Positions 21,201 to 32,059 of a stretch of DNA of 64,000 nt are shown one piece after another; the first letter of the stretch is position 1; the number at the start of each line of letters is the position of its first letter. The notes under the pieces are model-generated. The model made no database searches and had not been told where the DNA came from. It saw only the letters and a program-made list of their open reading frames with translations. This DNA is from Plutella xylostella (taxonomy: Eukaryota > Arthropoda > Insecta > Lepidoptera > Plutellidae). The stretch lies in NCBI RefSeq assembly GCF_932276165.1, contig NC_063995.1:4340001-4404000 (forward strand). Reading direction: 5' to 3'. Made by a program: the position numbers and the translations under genes.

Positions 21201-22643
21201 GGCGCTTAATATATTTAAATAACTTTTATACAGCACTTCCCATAATTTAGGTTAAGAAAAAATGTGTTCATATTGAATTTAGTTAACATTATTATATAAA
21301 CATAGTTTTATTTAGAACATTAGACTGTAAAACAGCTGTAAACTTACAAAATATGGTTCGAAGCTAAGGAGGCCATTTAAATATCTGTTTCAGTTCAGGT
21401 ACACAGTTATATATTTGTATGTAACGTGTGGCGAAAATATTTGGATCTTCTCTAGCCTGTCACAGTAATGAAGCTATTCGAAGCAGATATTTTTAGTACC
21501 TATATTTACAGGTGAATTTTTATCAGTGAACTTCCCGTCGCCCCGTCTTATTGACGACATTCAGAGAACCTTTCATCAGGAGCAGATTCACAGTTATAAA
21601 ATCAGCTGCTACTTACATTACTTTCGTAGGAATTTTACTTTATTGTCAACAGTAGGTACTTACCTACAGCTGTCTTATGATTTGAGAGTTCACTGATGAA
21701 ATTCCACCATATCAGGTAATTACATTTCTACAACCAGTTGGCAATGATAGTGTTATTTTGGAAATATCATCCACCAACGAGCTGTTCCTCTACATAATCG
21801 ATTTACTTTTTCATTACCAAAATATTAGAGGTCTTAATAAGCATAATAAAAATCAGAAAGTATATTGAATTGGATTCGCTATATTTGTTTTTAAATTTAC
21901 TTTAATCATCCAGCCCGGTTTCGAGTGGCCCTTACGTTTGGCAGGAAACCTATTATGCCAACCGTTTGTTTTCTACTTCTTACTTGAAAACGGAGTTTCG
22001 TGCAATGTAAAATAACTTTAAACCCCTAAAGAGGATAAGGAAGATCATGTTCATGTGTATTCAACCGACTTAGCTGCGAACTGTAAGGAGTGAATAAATT
22101 AAATGCAACTTCCGAGTCAATACCTCCATGTCCACTAGTTCAAATCGAGAGGAAGATGACATCACTGAAGGGAGCTAAACTCACCATCTAACTGTAGGTA
22201 GGAATAATAAATAATACAGGCTGTCCCTATACCTACCAACTATAATTTTGTACTTATCTTTGTTAAATACCAACACTTCGGTTAGTTGCCTCTAATTTAT
22301 TCAAACCTATTAGTGTTTAAATTTAATTAGAGAATGATTATCATTAATAAAAACATGTTTCTTTTTACTATACCTCTTGTTTTATTTATAAATTATCTAA
22401 AGCACCGCATGTAGTAGTAGTTAAGTATACCTATCTAACTAATTTATTATTGAGGCGTGTTTCCGAAAACGCATTCAAAGTTAAAGACAGTTCCTATGTA
22501 TTTAATGCTTATAATTATTGTCTTTGAGTTACTTGGTAAGGTTCTTAGAGAGATTCAAAATCTATCTACAAAATGTATAGACACATAAAGTTCGTCAAAG
22601 TTTATTTTAGCGTAAATAATAAGTGGTAAAAGACACATTAAAA
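18204..22643. other. 3' UTR of the zinc-finger gene and intergenic DNA
   Basis: Highly AT-rich, with no open frame of note. The first several hundred bases are probably 3' UTR, but no single polyadenylation site stands out. The one clear structure is the inverted-repeat element at 19941-20459. The rest (20.5-22.6 kb) shows nothing I can identify. Confidence 0.5.
19941..20459. mobile_element. MITE with about 70-bp inverted repeats flanked by TTAA
   Basis: Left arm CATTTGTTAGTCGTATACCT continues through TCGAAATCAAAAAATCCTTG; the right arm is the inverse and matches for about 70 bp, ending near TTCGCATTTC. TTAA sits at both outer edges (19937-19940 and 20460-20463), as expected for piggyBac-type insertion, though the extreme termini differ slightly between sides. 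Non-coding. Confidence 0.75.
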
Positions 22644-24973
22644 CTATATAACCACTCTTCCTCTCTTGGCTGCAGCTTTGTGGACCTTCGATTTCTTTTC
22701 TTTCTTCTTCTTTGATATGTTCTCTTGTCTCTTCTTCTGTCTGTCCTGTTTCTTCTGTTCTACATTGCTTATTCTCGTATCCCAAGCCTTTTTACTGTGT
22801 TTCTTCTTCTGGTCCTGTAACAAACAATTTACATTGTGAATTAATAGACAAAATATTTACATATAAAATTTGAAGTAACTACTTCAAATATATTATACTA
22901 GCTGTTCCCGCGAGCTTTGCTTCGCCTTAAAAAGTTTTCCCGTGGGAATTCCGGGATAAAAAGTAGCCTATGTTCTTTCCCAGGGTCTATACCATATGTA
23001 TACCAAATTTCATCCAAATCCGTTCAGTAGTTTTGGCGTGAAAGAGTAACAGACAGACAGACACAGTTACTTTCGCATTTATAATATTAGTTGGGTTCCG
23101 CTCATCTGGCATAATCTTTATTGACCAAAACTCATTTCGCATAACTCGTATGGTCTAAACTTTTTTGGCCGAACCATCACTTTGCCAAGACTTATGTGGC
23201 ATAAGGCTCGTTTCGTCTAAAACTCTTTAGGCACAATCTTTAAACACCTAAGTTTCGTTTGCTCAAATTTATGTTCGTCTATACCTATGTATAATCTTGT
23301 TTCTCCTAATGTTATCTTAATAAATAATATATTAAGTATGTAGTAAATGTACAAATTGTTGTATTTTTCTCCTACATCCCGAAAATCACGATATTGTATG
23401 ATCAAAAAATCGATAGTTAACGACCAATATAATTATTACAAACCCCATGAGATCGAAACCTAAAAATAGGTGCGACGACGAGCAAAGCGAGGAGGAGCGT
23501 GTTAGGTGCACATGTTCATCAAAACCAAAGCGGAGCGCAGCGAAGCGGAGCGGAGCGTTTTCCAAACAGCGCAAACAATACAAGGCAACAGTTTGCGCTA
23601 TGTAGGGAGACGCTCTGTCAAAGTTAAAGCCAAACGAATATTATTACTTTGTATAAACCTATGCCATAGCATTATTAGGCTATTCAAGTTTTGGCCATAC
23701 CATTATTAGGCTAAACAATGTTATGCGAAATAACTTTTTACTAAACGAGATTTATGCCATACGATTTTCGGCGTAACGAGACTTTGACCAAACGTTACTA
23801 TGCAATACGAGATTAGGCAAAAAAATCTTATGCCAAAAAAGGTAGAACCTATTAGTTAGGATTATGAGGAATTGTTTGTGATGGAATGGAACTAATCCTA
23901 CTTACCATTTTCTTTATTGATTTCTTGAGAAGTATAGGATCATCTTTAACTTTTTGACCTTCTGCTTTCTGAAGAATACTTTTCCAAGCCATTTTTTCCT
24001 TTATTTCTTGCACTTTAGCTGTGTCTTCATTTTCTTCTAACTGTCTGAACTTTTCCTTCTGCTTTTCCATGTTTTCTAATATTTTTTTGGGATCCTTTTC
24101 AACTTTGCTTGTTTTATCTGTGAAATCGTAAAATAAATGTATGAAAAAGTGTGTAATGAAAGTGTTGAAAAGATTTTATAATTCCAAAAATTTAAATTTT
24201 TACTGAATTTTGTTTATAAATTACCTTTCTTTCCAATGTTGGCAAAATCAAACTTAGAAAACACCAATTTTCCATCATTATTGAACACAGGCTTGGCAAC
24301 ATTAGGTGCCACCTTTTCCTTAACTTCCTTCTTCTCTGTGCTGAGCAGTGGGCCGTCCACTACCGGCTTCACATGAGTTTTGTTTAATCTTTCCTTCTTC
24401 TTTATTTTCTTGTTCAGTTTACTGGTTAAGCTTTTCTTCATTAATTTTGTTTTTAAGTTGAAATTGCTCTTAGATTTAAGTTTTTCCAATCTTTCCTCAA
24501 GCTCTGTTATGGTACGAGCTCTTTTTGGAAGATTACTTTCTTCATTTTCATTTTTGCCTTTCACCATTTCATAGCCCAAATTGTCATCATCATCTGAAAA
24601 AAAATATTTATCCGTAAAATCGTAAATTGATTATAACTTAAGTAATTTGTTAAACATTCCAGTCCAAGAAATACTAATATTTAAAAAAACCAGGTAGGTA
24701 CTTAATAACATGTTAGCCCCCAATAGTTAACTTGATGACATTATACAGAGTATCCAGTTAACTTTAGGGGGTTGTGTTTATGTATGAATGAACCATTACA
24801 GCACTTATATAAATATCTTAGTGTGATTTATGCCTTAACATACCTTTGGCCTGAGATGGTATAGTCAAAACGGAAAATACATTTTTCAAGAAGTTGAACT
24901 CTTCCGTTAACTTTGCTTTTATTGTATTGATTTTGAGTGGCTTCTTTTTTTGTTCAGTCATTATAACCCCCAT
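22644..24973 (-). CDS. Surf6: Surfeit locus protein 6 homologue (nucleolar, ribosome biogenesis)
   Basis: Four minus-strand exons join in phase: 24973-24844, 24593-24225, 24117-23906, 22814-22644, giving about 293 residues. Surf6 proteins are nucleolar, bind nucleic acid and act in rRNA processing. Recognisable parts are the FDFANIGKK block after VFNNDGKLVFSK (about residues 145-165), the LEENEDTAKVQEIKEKMAW region, the near-invariant KAEGQKVKDD, and a lysine-rich coiled-coil tail ending KAAAKRGRVVI, as in the family. The whole protein is very basic. Two in-frame ATGs occur (24973 and 24961); the first is used here. The last intron, about 1.1 kb, contains two repeats (22898-23092 and 23094-23849). 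It is divergent to Coq4, 783 bp apart. Confidence 0.93.
22898..23092 (+). mobile_element. Dispersed lepidopteran repeat (CTAGCTGTTCCCGCG...ATAATATTAG), copy 1
   Basis: One of three copies in the window (others 40639-40838, reversed, and 53068-53283). It runs from ACTAGCTGTTCCCGCG through GTGGGAATTCCGGG and TTTTGGCGTGAAAGAGTAAC to a CAGA microsatellite and ends CATTTATAATATTAG. Similarity between copies is high. It resembles the short 3' unit of RTE-like or SINE retroelements common in moths and butterflies. The class is from memory, and there is no coding frame. Confidence 0.8.
23094..23849 (+). mobile_element. Phrase-repeat element, copy 1, in the last Surf6 intron
   Basis: A 756-bp unit present again in reverse at 59206-59977. 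The ends form imperfect inverted repeats (GGTTCCGCTCATCTGGCATA; the right end reads inward as GGTTCTACCTTTTTTGGCAT). The outer parts are built from degenerate alternating phrases such as GGCATAA, GCCAAAAC, CTCGTTTCG and GGTCTAAAC, spaced about 20-25 bp apart. The centre is a purine-rich AGCGGAGCG-type tract. The central frame MRSKPKNRCDDEQSEEERV is open to a stop near 23600. It starts two bases after the preceding retroelement copy. Coding status is unknown. Confidence 0.7.
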
Positions 24974-25756
24974 TTAATAATATCGTAAAGGCTAAAATAA
25001 CACACGTTGAATAAAAATGTGATTCCTTTGGGAATTGTACAATTATCAAAAACACTGGAACTACGTTAATCCACTATTACTTTACTCAATTAAATATTAA
25101 ACTATCTAGACTCATTAACTGAAGTAGTAGAATATATTTTAAATAGAATAGAATCTATAATAATATCAACATGGACATTCAATCCAGTTGATTCAGTAAC
25201 CTAACCACTGAGCAAATAAACTACCTAACCTCAAAAATTCAACAACAATACCTCGACCTCACTTCTGAGGTGACAGAACTCACAGAGTATTTATGTTCAT
25301 GATGTTCTATATAGAACATCATCATAACTTAGAATAATAACGGTTGTGCTTCGCAGGCATGCACGTACCCCACACACACCTTACCTTACCACATAAAGCC
25401 GCGTACAGACCGGCCCAACGAATGGATTTCGTTTCGTTGACTTTCGTTGCTGTAATCTGCCCTATATTATGTATGATAAATATCCATCGATGGGCCGGTC
25501 TGTACGCGGCTTAAGGCGAAAGCTGCGTAAGTTTGGTCAAACGAGAAGGGAAGGGCTGCTGAGTCAAGCGAGAACCCTCGGCAACGTCTAAACGAGGCAT
25601 AATACCTAATTGGTATCACAGAATAACATTTCATCAACATTTGACATTGACGTTTTGTTTCAACTTTTGGTCAATTTTGTTTTGTAGTTTTTTTTATTAT
25701 TATCTCCTCTTCTCTTACTCAAAACATAAACAAATCTAAACGAATAAATATTAAAG
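24974..25756. promoter_or_regulatory. Divergent promoter region of Surf6 and Coq4
   Basis: The 783 bp between the two start codons contain both 5' UTRs and probably a shared promoter. No TATA box was assigned. A fold-back MITE occupies 25394-25513. Short divergent spacing between two housekeeping genes suggests common regulation, which is inference only. Confidence 0.5.
25394..25513. repeat. Small fold-back MITE between Surf6 and Coq4
   Basis: A 120-bp unit whose ends are perfect inverses of about 23 bp (AAGCCGCGTACAGACCGGCC on the left; GGCCGGTCTGTACGCGGCTT on the right). The interior has repeated TTCGTT motifs. It is GC-rich at its ends compared with its surroundings. Confidence 0.85.
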
Positions 25757-26863
25757 ATGAGGTGCTGTGCTAAATTAAACTACTTATCGTTGAGTAGATC
25801 ATATTCTACTGTAACTCCGGTAACAAACACATTTCTAGAAGAGGTGAAAAAGAACTTTATCCCCACAAACACTTTGCAGAAGACGTTATTATCGTGTGGT
25901 TCGGCTGCTATTGCCCTGCTCAATCCGTATAGAGGAGACATGATAGCATGTTTAGGAGAAATAACTGGCGACGATTCTTTGAAATACATGCGTTCAAGAA
26001 TGCTTGAAACACCTGAAGGTACAGATATATTAAAAGAAAAGCCTCGGATCAATTCGCAGTCTGTATCATTTTCTACACTATCTAATATGCCAAAAAATAC
26101 TTTGGGTCGAGTTTATGCAGACTTTATGCGTGATAACAACATTACTGCTGACTCTAGATTGCCTGTGCAGTTCATATCTGATCCAGAGCTAGCATATGTT
26201 ATGCAACGGTACAGGGAAGTTCATGACTTGGTCCATGCTACTTTGTTCATGAAAACTTCAATGCTCGGAGAGGTAAGTGAAATTCTGCTAATGACAGTAT
26301 CGATAATTGTAAACCCATATTCAGCAAATAAATATTTTTATTCATATCTTTTATATTCTTTCTTTTTTTGTAACAAAAATATATTACAGGTTACTGTAAA
26401 ATGGGTTGAAGGAATACAGACCAAGTTACCGATGTGTATAAGTGGTGGCATCTGGGGAGCAGCCAGACTGCAGCCCAAGCACCGCCAACTGTACCTCAAG
26501 TACTACTTGCCTTGGGCCATCAGAACTGGAGCTAATGCACAATTTTTACAAGGTAATGACCATTTTGTTATACTAGCTTGTTATGTCTGCCTTTTAGCAT
26601 ATATTTTTTCTAAGTGAATACTTAGAAAAAATATATGCTAAAAGGCAGACATAACAAGCTAGTATAACAAAATTAGCATTACGTAGTTACATTACATTAG
26701 TAACAGTGAGTGCAAGTAGGTAAAGTCCACGAATATTTTAATATTTCACTTATTAAATGTTATGCATAATTCTATTGCAGGTATTTATTTTGAAAAGAGA
26801 TGGGATCAAGATATTGATGAATTTCACAAAGAGATGAACATAACAAGACTAGTTAAAAGTTAA
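25757..26863 (+). CDS. Coq4: Ubiquinone biosynthesis protein COQ4 homologue, mitochondrial
   Basis: Three exons join in phase: 25757-26272, 26390-26552, 26781-26863, giving 253 residues, close to the usual COQ4 length. COQ4 organises the coenzyme Q synthesis complex at the matrix face of the inner mitochondrial membrane. The metal-site motif H-D-x2-H-x11-E is intact at residues 156-172 (HDLVHATLFMKTSMLGE), the last 17 residues encoded by exon 1. Other family blocks are RVYADFMRDN and the YLPWAIRTGANAQFL region before a short C-terminal KRWDQDIDEFHKEMNI. The basic, Ser-rich N-terminus (MRCCAKLNYLSLSRSYS) fits a presequence. The start ATG has a good context (TTAAAGATG). Intron 2 begins with a long palindrome whose left edge is the splice donor. 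Confidence 0.95.
26553..26680. repeat. Perfect fold-back occupying the 5' half of Coq4 intron 2
   Basis: A 128-bp inverted repeat with arms of about 60 bp: the left arm begins GTAATGACCATTTTGTTATA and the right arm ends with the inverse TAGCATTAC. The first two bases of the left arm are the GT of the splice donor. Centre: CTAAGTGAATACTTAG. No coding capacity. Confidence 0.9.
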
Positions 26864-27312
26864 TCATAAATTATTAAAAAAGGAGAACCTAGTATTTAAA
26901 TTTATTTAGTGTGTAGGGACAAAATATTATACCTAATTATGTTACTATAAAATAAAACTGCAGAAATGACTTAGATAATTTGTTTTATTTTTGTTTTAAT
27001 ATTCAGGGGTCACTTGGTCAGTAGGTATACCATAGCATTTCAGTGTAACTGTACCCTTCCCCACACTGAAATGTTCACATGACATAATACAGAAACTTTA
27101 CCAGATAATAACAGCAACAAAATATTTCTTACTGCAGTAAAAATATTTTATAAATATTTTGCAATTCCAGGGTATCCTGTTCAAATATCACAAATCAAAT
27201 CCTCTTATACATATATTTATCACTTATCTCTAATCATAACAAGATGACAAAACAAATTACATCTTATTCCTAACTAGCAAGCTTGACTATTGATGGACTG
27301 TGTTGCTGTACA
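26864..27312. other. 3' flank of Coq4
   Basis: AT-rich. AATAAA-like signals (AAAATAAAACTG near 26948) follow the stop by about 90 bp and are probably the polyadenylation region. Nothing else was identified. Confidence 0.4.
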
Positions 27313-27610
27313 ATAGACGCATTTTTCCTGAAATAAAAATGACATATTATGTATCTAGCCTATCTGAAACCTAGTTAAACATTGTGAGATATGGCGTTTC
27401 GACTTTCTCCGTGTTCGGCATCATAAGGGTCACAGTGACAGTTAAATAAAATCCATTTTTCTCTCCACCTTTAATTTGCAAGGTGCGGGTGCCTATATAA
27501 ATAGAGTGAGTCGCCCGCGCGCCTCAGTTGTAATATCACCATGCAGAAATGACTAGGTTTCAGATAGGCTAGATACATAATATGTCATTTTTATTTCAGG
27601 AAAAATGCGT
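27313..27610. repeat. Small derivative element with promoter-bearing arm, left of the 6-kb element
   Basis: Outer arms 27313-27372 and 27551-27610 are inverses of each other (GACGCATTTTTCCTGAAATA and onward). Between them lies the 172-bp segment 27359-27530, which matches 33136-33307 in inverse orientation. It looks like an internally deleted, terminal-repeat-only derivative of the large neighbour, inserted at or beside its left end. Confidence 0.7.
27496..27530 (+). promoter_or_regulatory. TATA box plus initiator inside the inverted arm (left copy)
   Basis: TATAAA starts at 27496 and an arthropod-type initiator TCAGT has its A at 27526, exactly 30 bp downstream, the canonical spacing. The mirror copy on the minus strand is TATAAA at 33170-33165 with the initiator at 33142-33136. 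Each promoter points into the space between the arms. The sequence arrangement is seen directly; activity is inferred. Confidence 0.6.
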
Positions 27611-28824
27611 CTATTATGTATTCTGAGCCTATCTGAAACCTAGTTAAACATTGTGAGATGTGTTTATTATCGCATGGTGGAGAGAAAACCAACTGTGACC
27701 CATAAGCTACTGATGAGTATATCAGTAGATAAATATTTGAATCTATAAATTTATAATGCATAGATTTCTAGGTAATAGATATACTAAAAAGAAAGGTATA
27801 AGTATACATAAGACTTAAGTACTTCCTTATTATTCCTGACTTGTCAGAAAGTTATGGAAGGTATGTACCTATACATATAGGTAGGTATTTATACATATGG
27901 ATACACACAGTGCCTCTTCGAAAGCAATATTATAAGTAATTATTGATCAAAATCTTGCTATTGTCAAGGCAATATTTTTAACATACACTAGCCGAATGGA
28001 TGGAACCAGTGAAATACTTTGCAACAATATTTAAAAGCTGTAAAATGTAGAATATCGATCCAGGCCGCTGGGGCACATGCTGACTAGGGTATGTAATTCT
28101 GGACTGACCTCAGAAATGCAGCAGCCGACCCTGGAGCCTCGAGGACCTGCTCAGTCAGCCCCGTACGACGACACGGCCTGCAACACCTGGCGCGGCATCT
28201 AGTCCTTGGAACGAGGAGTGGTGCTTGAAGGGAAGATAATTTTACTAAATATCTCAGCCTCATCAGCTACTGGAAAAGATTAGATGAAGGCTGTGACACT
28301 GGCGGATAACTAAGTATTCAGTTTTTCAAAACATGATGCTGGTCACTATATTCATATTCTAGATTGATAAGTAACACACAGTCTAATTTTGTATTCTAAC
28401 TAACTCGGCGGTTAACGAGTTCCTGTGCAGTCCTACTAGGAAGGAAAGTTATTTTATAAGCCTTTGCACCGATTTTGTGGGCTACTATCATTCTGTATCA
28501 TCATGTGTGAATATTATGAGCTCTGGCAGCATTCCTTGGTAGATGACATCAATGGGAGATTTTCCAGTAGTTCCTAAATCGACCAATAGATGGCATTCGG
28601 CCTGTCGTTTTTAGTAGTGAGCTACATTCTTCTGAGGAAACGGAGATGACAAATGTCACAGACCTACTACAAAACAAATGTTATGTCATTCGGTTTCTCT
28701 TGTAGCTTACGCGGATGTCTCCGGTGCTGTGTTTTGTGATAATTTCGACGACTCTGGCTATTCTTTTGGACTTTTGTGACTTCTATACCCGACCGACCTT
28801 TGCACTCCCCCAATAATAATCATT

Positions 28825-29166
28825 CAGGAATAATCCCAAAAAAATACACTTGGAACAGCTTCTTTTTTTAGCATTTTCCTTGATCTATAAAATAAAATGC
28901 CTCAGGTTTAGTTAAAGATAATAATTATTAAAAAGTTTGTTTTAATTACCTACCTACTGAATGAGCAAGAATAAGTAAGTAGTATTACCTAAGAGGTAGT
29001 CTGATGGTTTGAAGTGGCCGGGGCATATTCTTGAATGCTTTTTTATGTTTAATCCAGGCTTTAATTCTTTTAATGCTTCCATCCATTTTGCCCGTCTTGT
29101 TTCGTTTTGTGGAATTTTGTGCACCCCCCTTTCTCTACAGTAAGCTACAATACAACACGACGACAT
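28825..29166 (-). pseudogene. THAP zinc-finger fragment, probably degraded
   Basis: Minus-strand ORF from 29166 begins MSSCCIVAYCRERGVHKIPQ and contains RRAKWMEALK, then KHSRICPGHFKPSDYLL. This fits the THAP pattern C-x2-4-C...C-x2-H with the conserved P, W and F residues. The frame ends shortly after a good splice donor (TTAG|GTAATA, about 28988). A following acceptor near 28895 leads to the expected continuation MLKKEAVPSVF, but in a frame offset by one base, and a stop follows soon. So either the splice site is misassigned or a frameshift broke it. No catalytic domain was found nearby. It may be part of the surrounding transposon's transposase. Confidence 0.6.
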
Positions 29167-29529
29167 ATCTACTATAAATGCTATTCAGAGAGTCGGAAAA
29201 CTTTAGTTTTGTGGTGTGGGTAGAGAAAACTAAGTACCCACCTACTAATGTCTGCTCTACCATAGAGAAATCATTACTTCCAACGTGCCTCAGAATAATT
29301 ATGATACTTACACACGGCGGTCGCGCCTCGGACATGGACAGAGGATGCAGATGATCTCAACTAGTTCACACTTAATATTATGTATAACTACATATAACAG
29401 CAATTTATTATTATTAGTTTGCACGTTCTCAACAAATACCAGTTATGCTACGAAATCATTTGTATTTGGCAATATTTGCCTAATAGGCAACTTGTAGGCA
29501 AACTATTTAATCATAGTATTATTCTGTGG

Positions 29530-29690
29530 AATAAACATGGATTTTTGTATTGGCTGAAAGGACTCGAATCCATGCCGGCTATAAAAAAATATGCAGTCCT
29601 GTTCAGTATGAAGATTTACTAGCGCCATCTATTGTCGGGTTTTGTCTATGGACGTTGTCTATGGTTGAAAACCTCCCATTAATAAAGATT
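29530..29690 (-). repeat. Dispersed repeat containing AGATGGCGCTAG, reversed copy
   Basis: On the minus strand this stretch reads CAACCATAGACAAC..., TAGATGGCGCTAGTA..., TTCATACTGAACAG..., GGATTCGAGTCCTTT. A plus-strand relative lies at 42548-42700 (CACCATAGACAACACCTACG, TAGATGGCGCTAGTA, GGATTTGAGTCCTTTTGAG). No coding content. The family is unnamed as far as I can tell. Confidence 0.6.
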
Positions 29691-32059
29691 GATTAACACA
29701 ACCATAACAATTGTAATAGTTGACAAATGAAACCCGGCTAACATGTCTTAGCTGGGTAAGTAAATGATCAGTCATGCCACCAGGATAAGTGAAATGTTCA
29801 GTACTTCATATGAAAAACATTAACAAGGTCACCTTTAGGTATGTTCGTCAACACTAAGGGCAGGTCTCGGCCAAAAACTTAAGGCTTCGCCTTGTTGCAA
29901 CTTCAAAGGTACGTAGGTAGGTACCTACTTACATTGTTGTAGGTTCGATTTTGAAACCATTAAGTCAACCTAGATAAAACAAAATAAAATAGCTCGATTA
30001 AATAAAGATGGTACGTAAAGATGTTAGTTGTACCTGATCAGACCTGATGCAACGACAGCCAACATAGACTCTCTAATCTGTGGAAGCAACAATCATGGTG
30101 GCGGGAACATGGACAGTTGGACGAGCCACCTCGAGCCTGACTTATCAATCAGAACTGACAGTTCGCCAACAGCAGATAGCTTGCGGCTATCTATAGGTAA
30201 ACTTAGGTAGTTAGCTATACCCAAGAAAAAGTCCTTGGACATCGATATGACAGTGGAACGGCGAATAACTGTGACACTCTTTAAAACAAAAAGGCTTGTT
30301 GTTGTCCAGCTAAGGAAGGTTACCTACTTCAGCGAGCTGGTATTGCATTCTGAGAGAACTGCGAAGAGTTAATATTATGACTAATAATTTTATTATTACT
30401 TATTTAGAAAGTTTTCAACAAACTCTAATAAATCAAGCAGCTACCATGTCACCGCTGCCCGGTTATAACTCTGTACTAGCTTAGTAGATATATATACCAG
30501 TTTTAGCCTTCAGCTAGAGGCCAGAGAGCTCCTAAATGAGATGCGAGTACGAGCATGACACAAGTAATTTTTTTTTTTATTTTTTTTTTTTACTTGGTAA
30601 CTAGTTACGTAACTAACTAAAAGATCCATAAAACAGTTGAGGATTACTCAAAATGGAATTGTGAAAACGGCACGTCTGCATCTTAACCAGTCAGTCTAAG
30701 TAGTTTCAGCAGATACAGTGTTGAAAAATAGTTATGAAACGTTTGCGCCAGAATCGAATTAAAAATACATTTTCATTATAGAAGCCGTTTAGGCATGAAT
30801 AGGTACTTTCACCCTTTGGATTGTGCTCCAAATGATGACCTTCGAAATTCATAGAAATTTAATGACGACTGCCATTGTTTATTATCTAGCCCCGTATTGA
30901 GTAGGGCTGCGGCTACACGTGATGTGATACACAGTACACAGTAGGTATATGCATGTTCCCAGAATAGTTGAAGTTATAATTTTACCAAAAGGTAGTCGTC
31001 TCGTGCAAGAGCACCGTTACTCGATTTATTCGATACACAACTAGTAGACAGCTGCTGCGTAGGAGGTTCACGCATTTTTCAACAAAGAGCTCGGATACAC
31101 ACTCACAATCCACTGGGACATAAGGAAGACAGCTAATATGGTGCCACTCAGAAACCGCGATGACACTCCGATCATGATCACCCGACAGTAGGATCATAAT
31201 AAATTCGGTAACTTGTGAAGCGGTATGGTATAGCAACAGCGACTTTCACGAAATCAGGAATTAGCTCAGTGCTTTTAGGTTGAACACTCGCCGGTGGGAT
31301 TCACTTTGCTCACAGCCGAGAAAAGAAAAGACTCAAAGCTGGAATCTGCCGATGTGTCATGACACTTAAGATAGTGTCTGGGGGGTCACTTTATATGACG
31401 AAAAACGAACTTTCAGTGCACTGCGGCGCGAGCCGCTCTATCTGTTTGTATGTATTAAACGTGCCGATTGCACGACAGCTCTCGTTCGTTCGTTTCTCAT
31501 CAGTATAGAGTAACGCTCCTACTTACCGTGCGTCACCATTCCCATGAGCAGTCCAATGATCTTAAGGCAGTTTAGAACAAAAGCTGCATTAGACAGTTTC
31601 TTCAGCAGAGACATTGAAATAAAAAATTGATTGCACAACTATCCCCAGGAGCAGTCTACAGGTCACTTTGGGCAGTTCAGAAGAAAGCTGCTTTAATAGA
31701 ATACCCTACCTCAGCGGAGGCATCAAATTGAAGTGCTATAACACTTTTAGAAGCGGTGCACGTTACCCGATTTGTCGTCAGCCATGCCGATGCGGCTACG
31801 GCGACTGCAGGTGGTTACTCAGGCTTCGTTGGTGTGCCCTTGTATGGCTAACATGACCAACCTTGGCAGTAAACGTTCGTCTGCATATGCCAAAATCACT
31901 GATGAATAGCGCACGTTACTCGATACCTTCTAAATAAGTCACTCATAATGATGGCTGATGATGATGATGACCGTGCTAGCAATAGTGCAGGCGGTTCCGC
32001 TGAGCATAAAATCTCTTCCCAGACAGGGGGCGTTTGGATCTGGCAACCAGAACAGGAGT

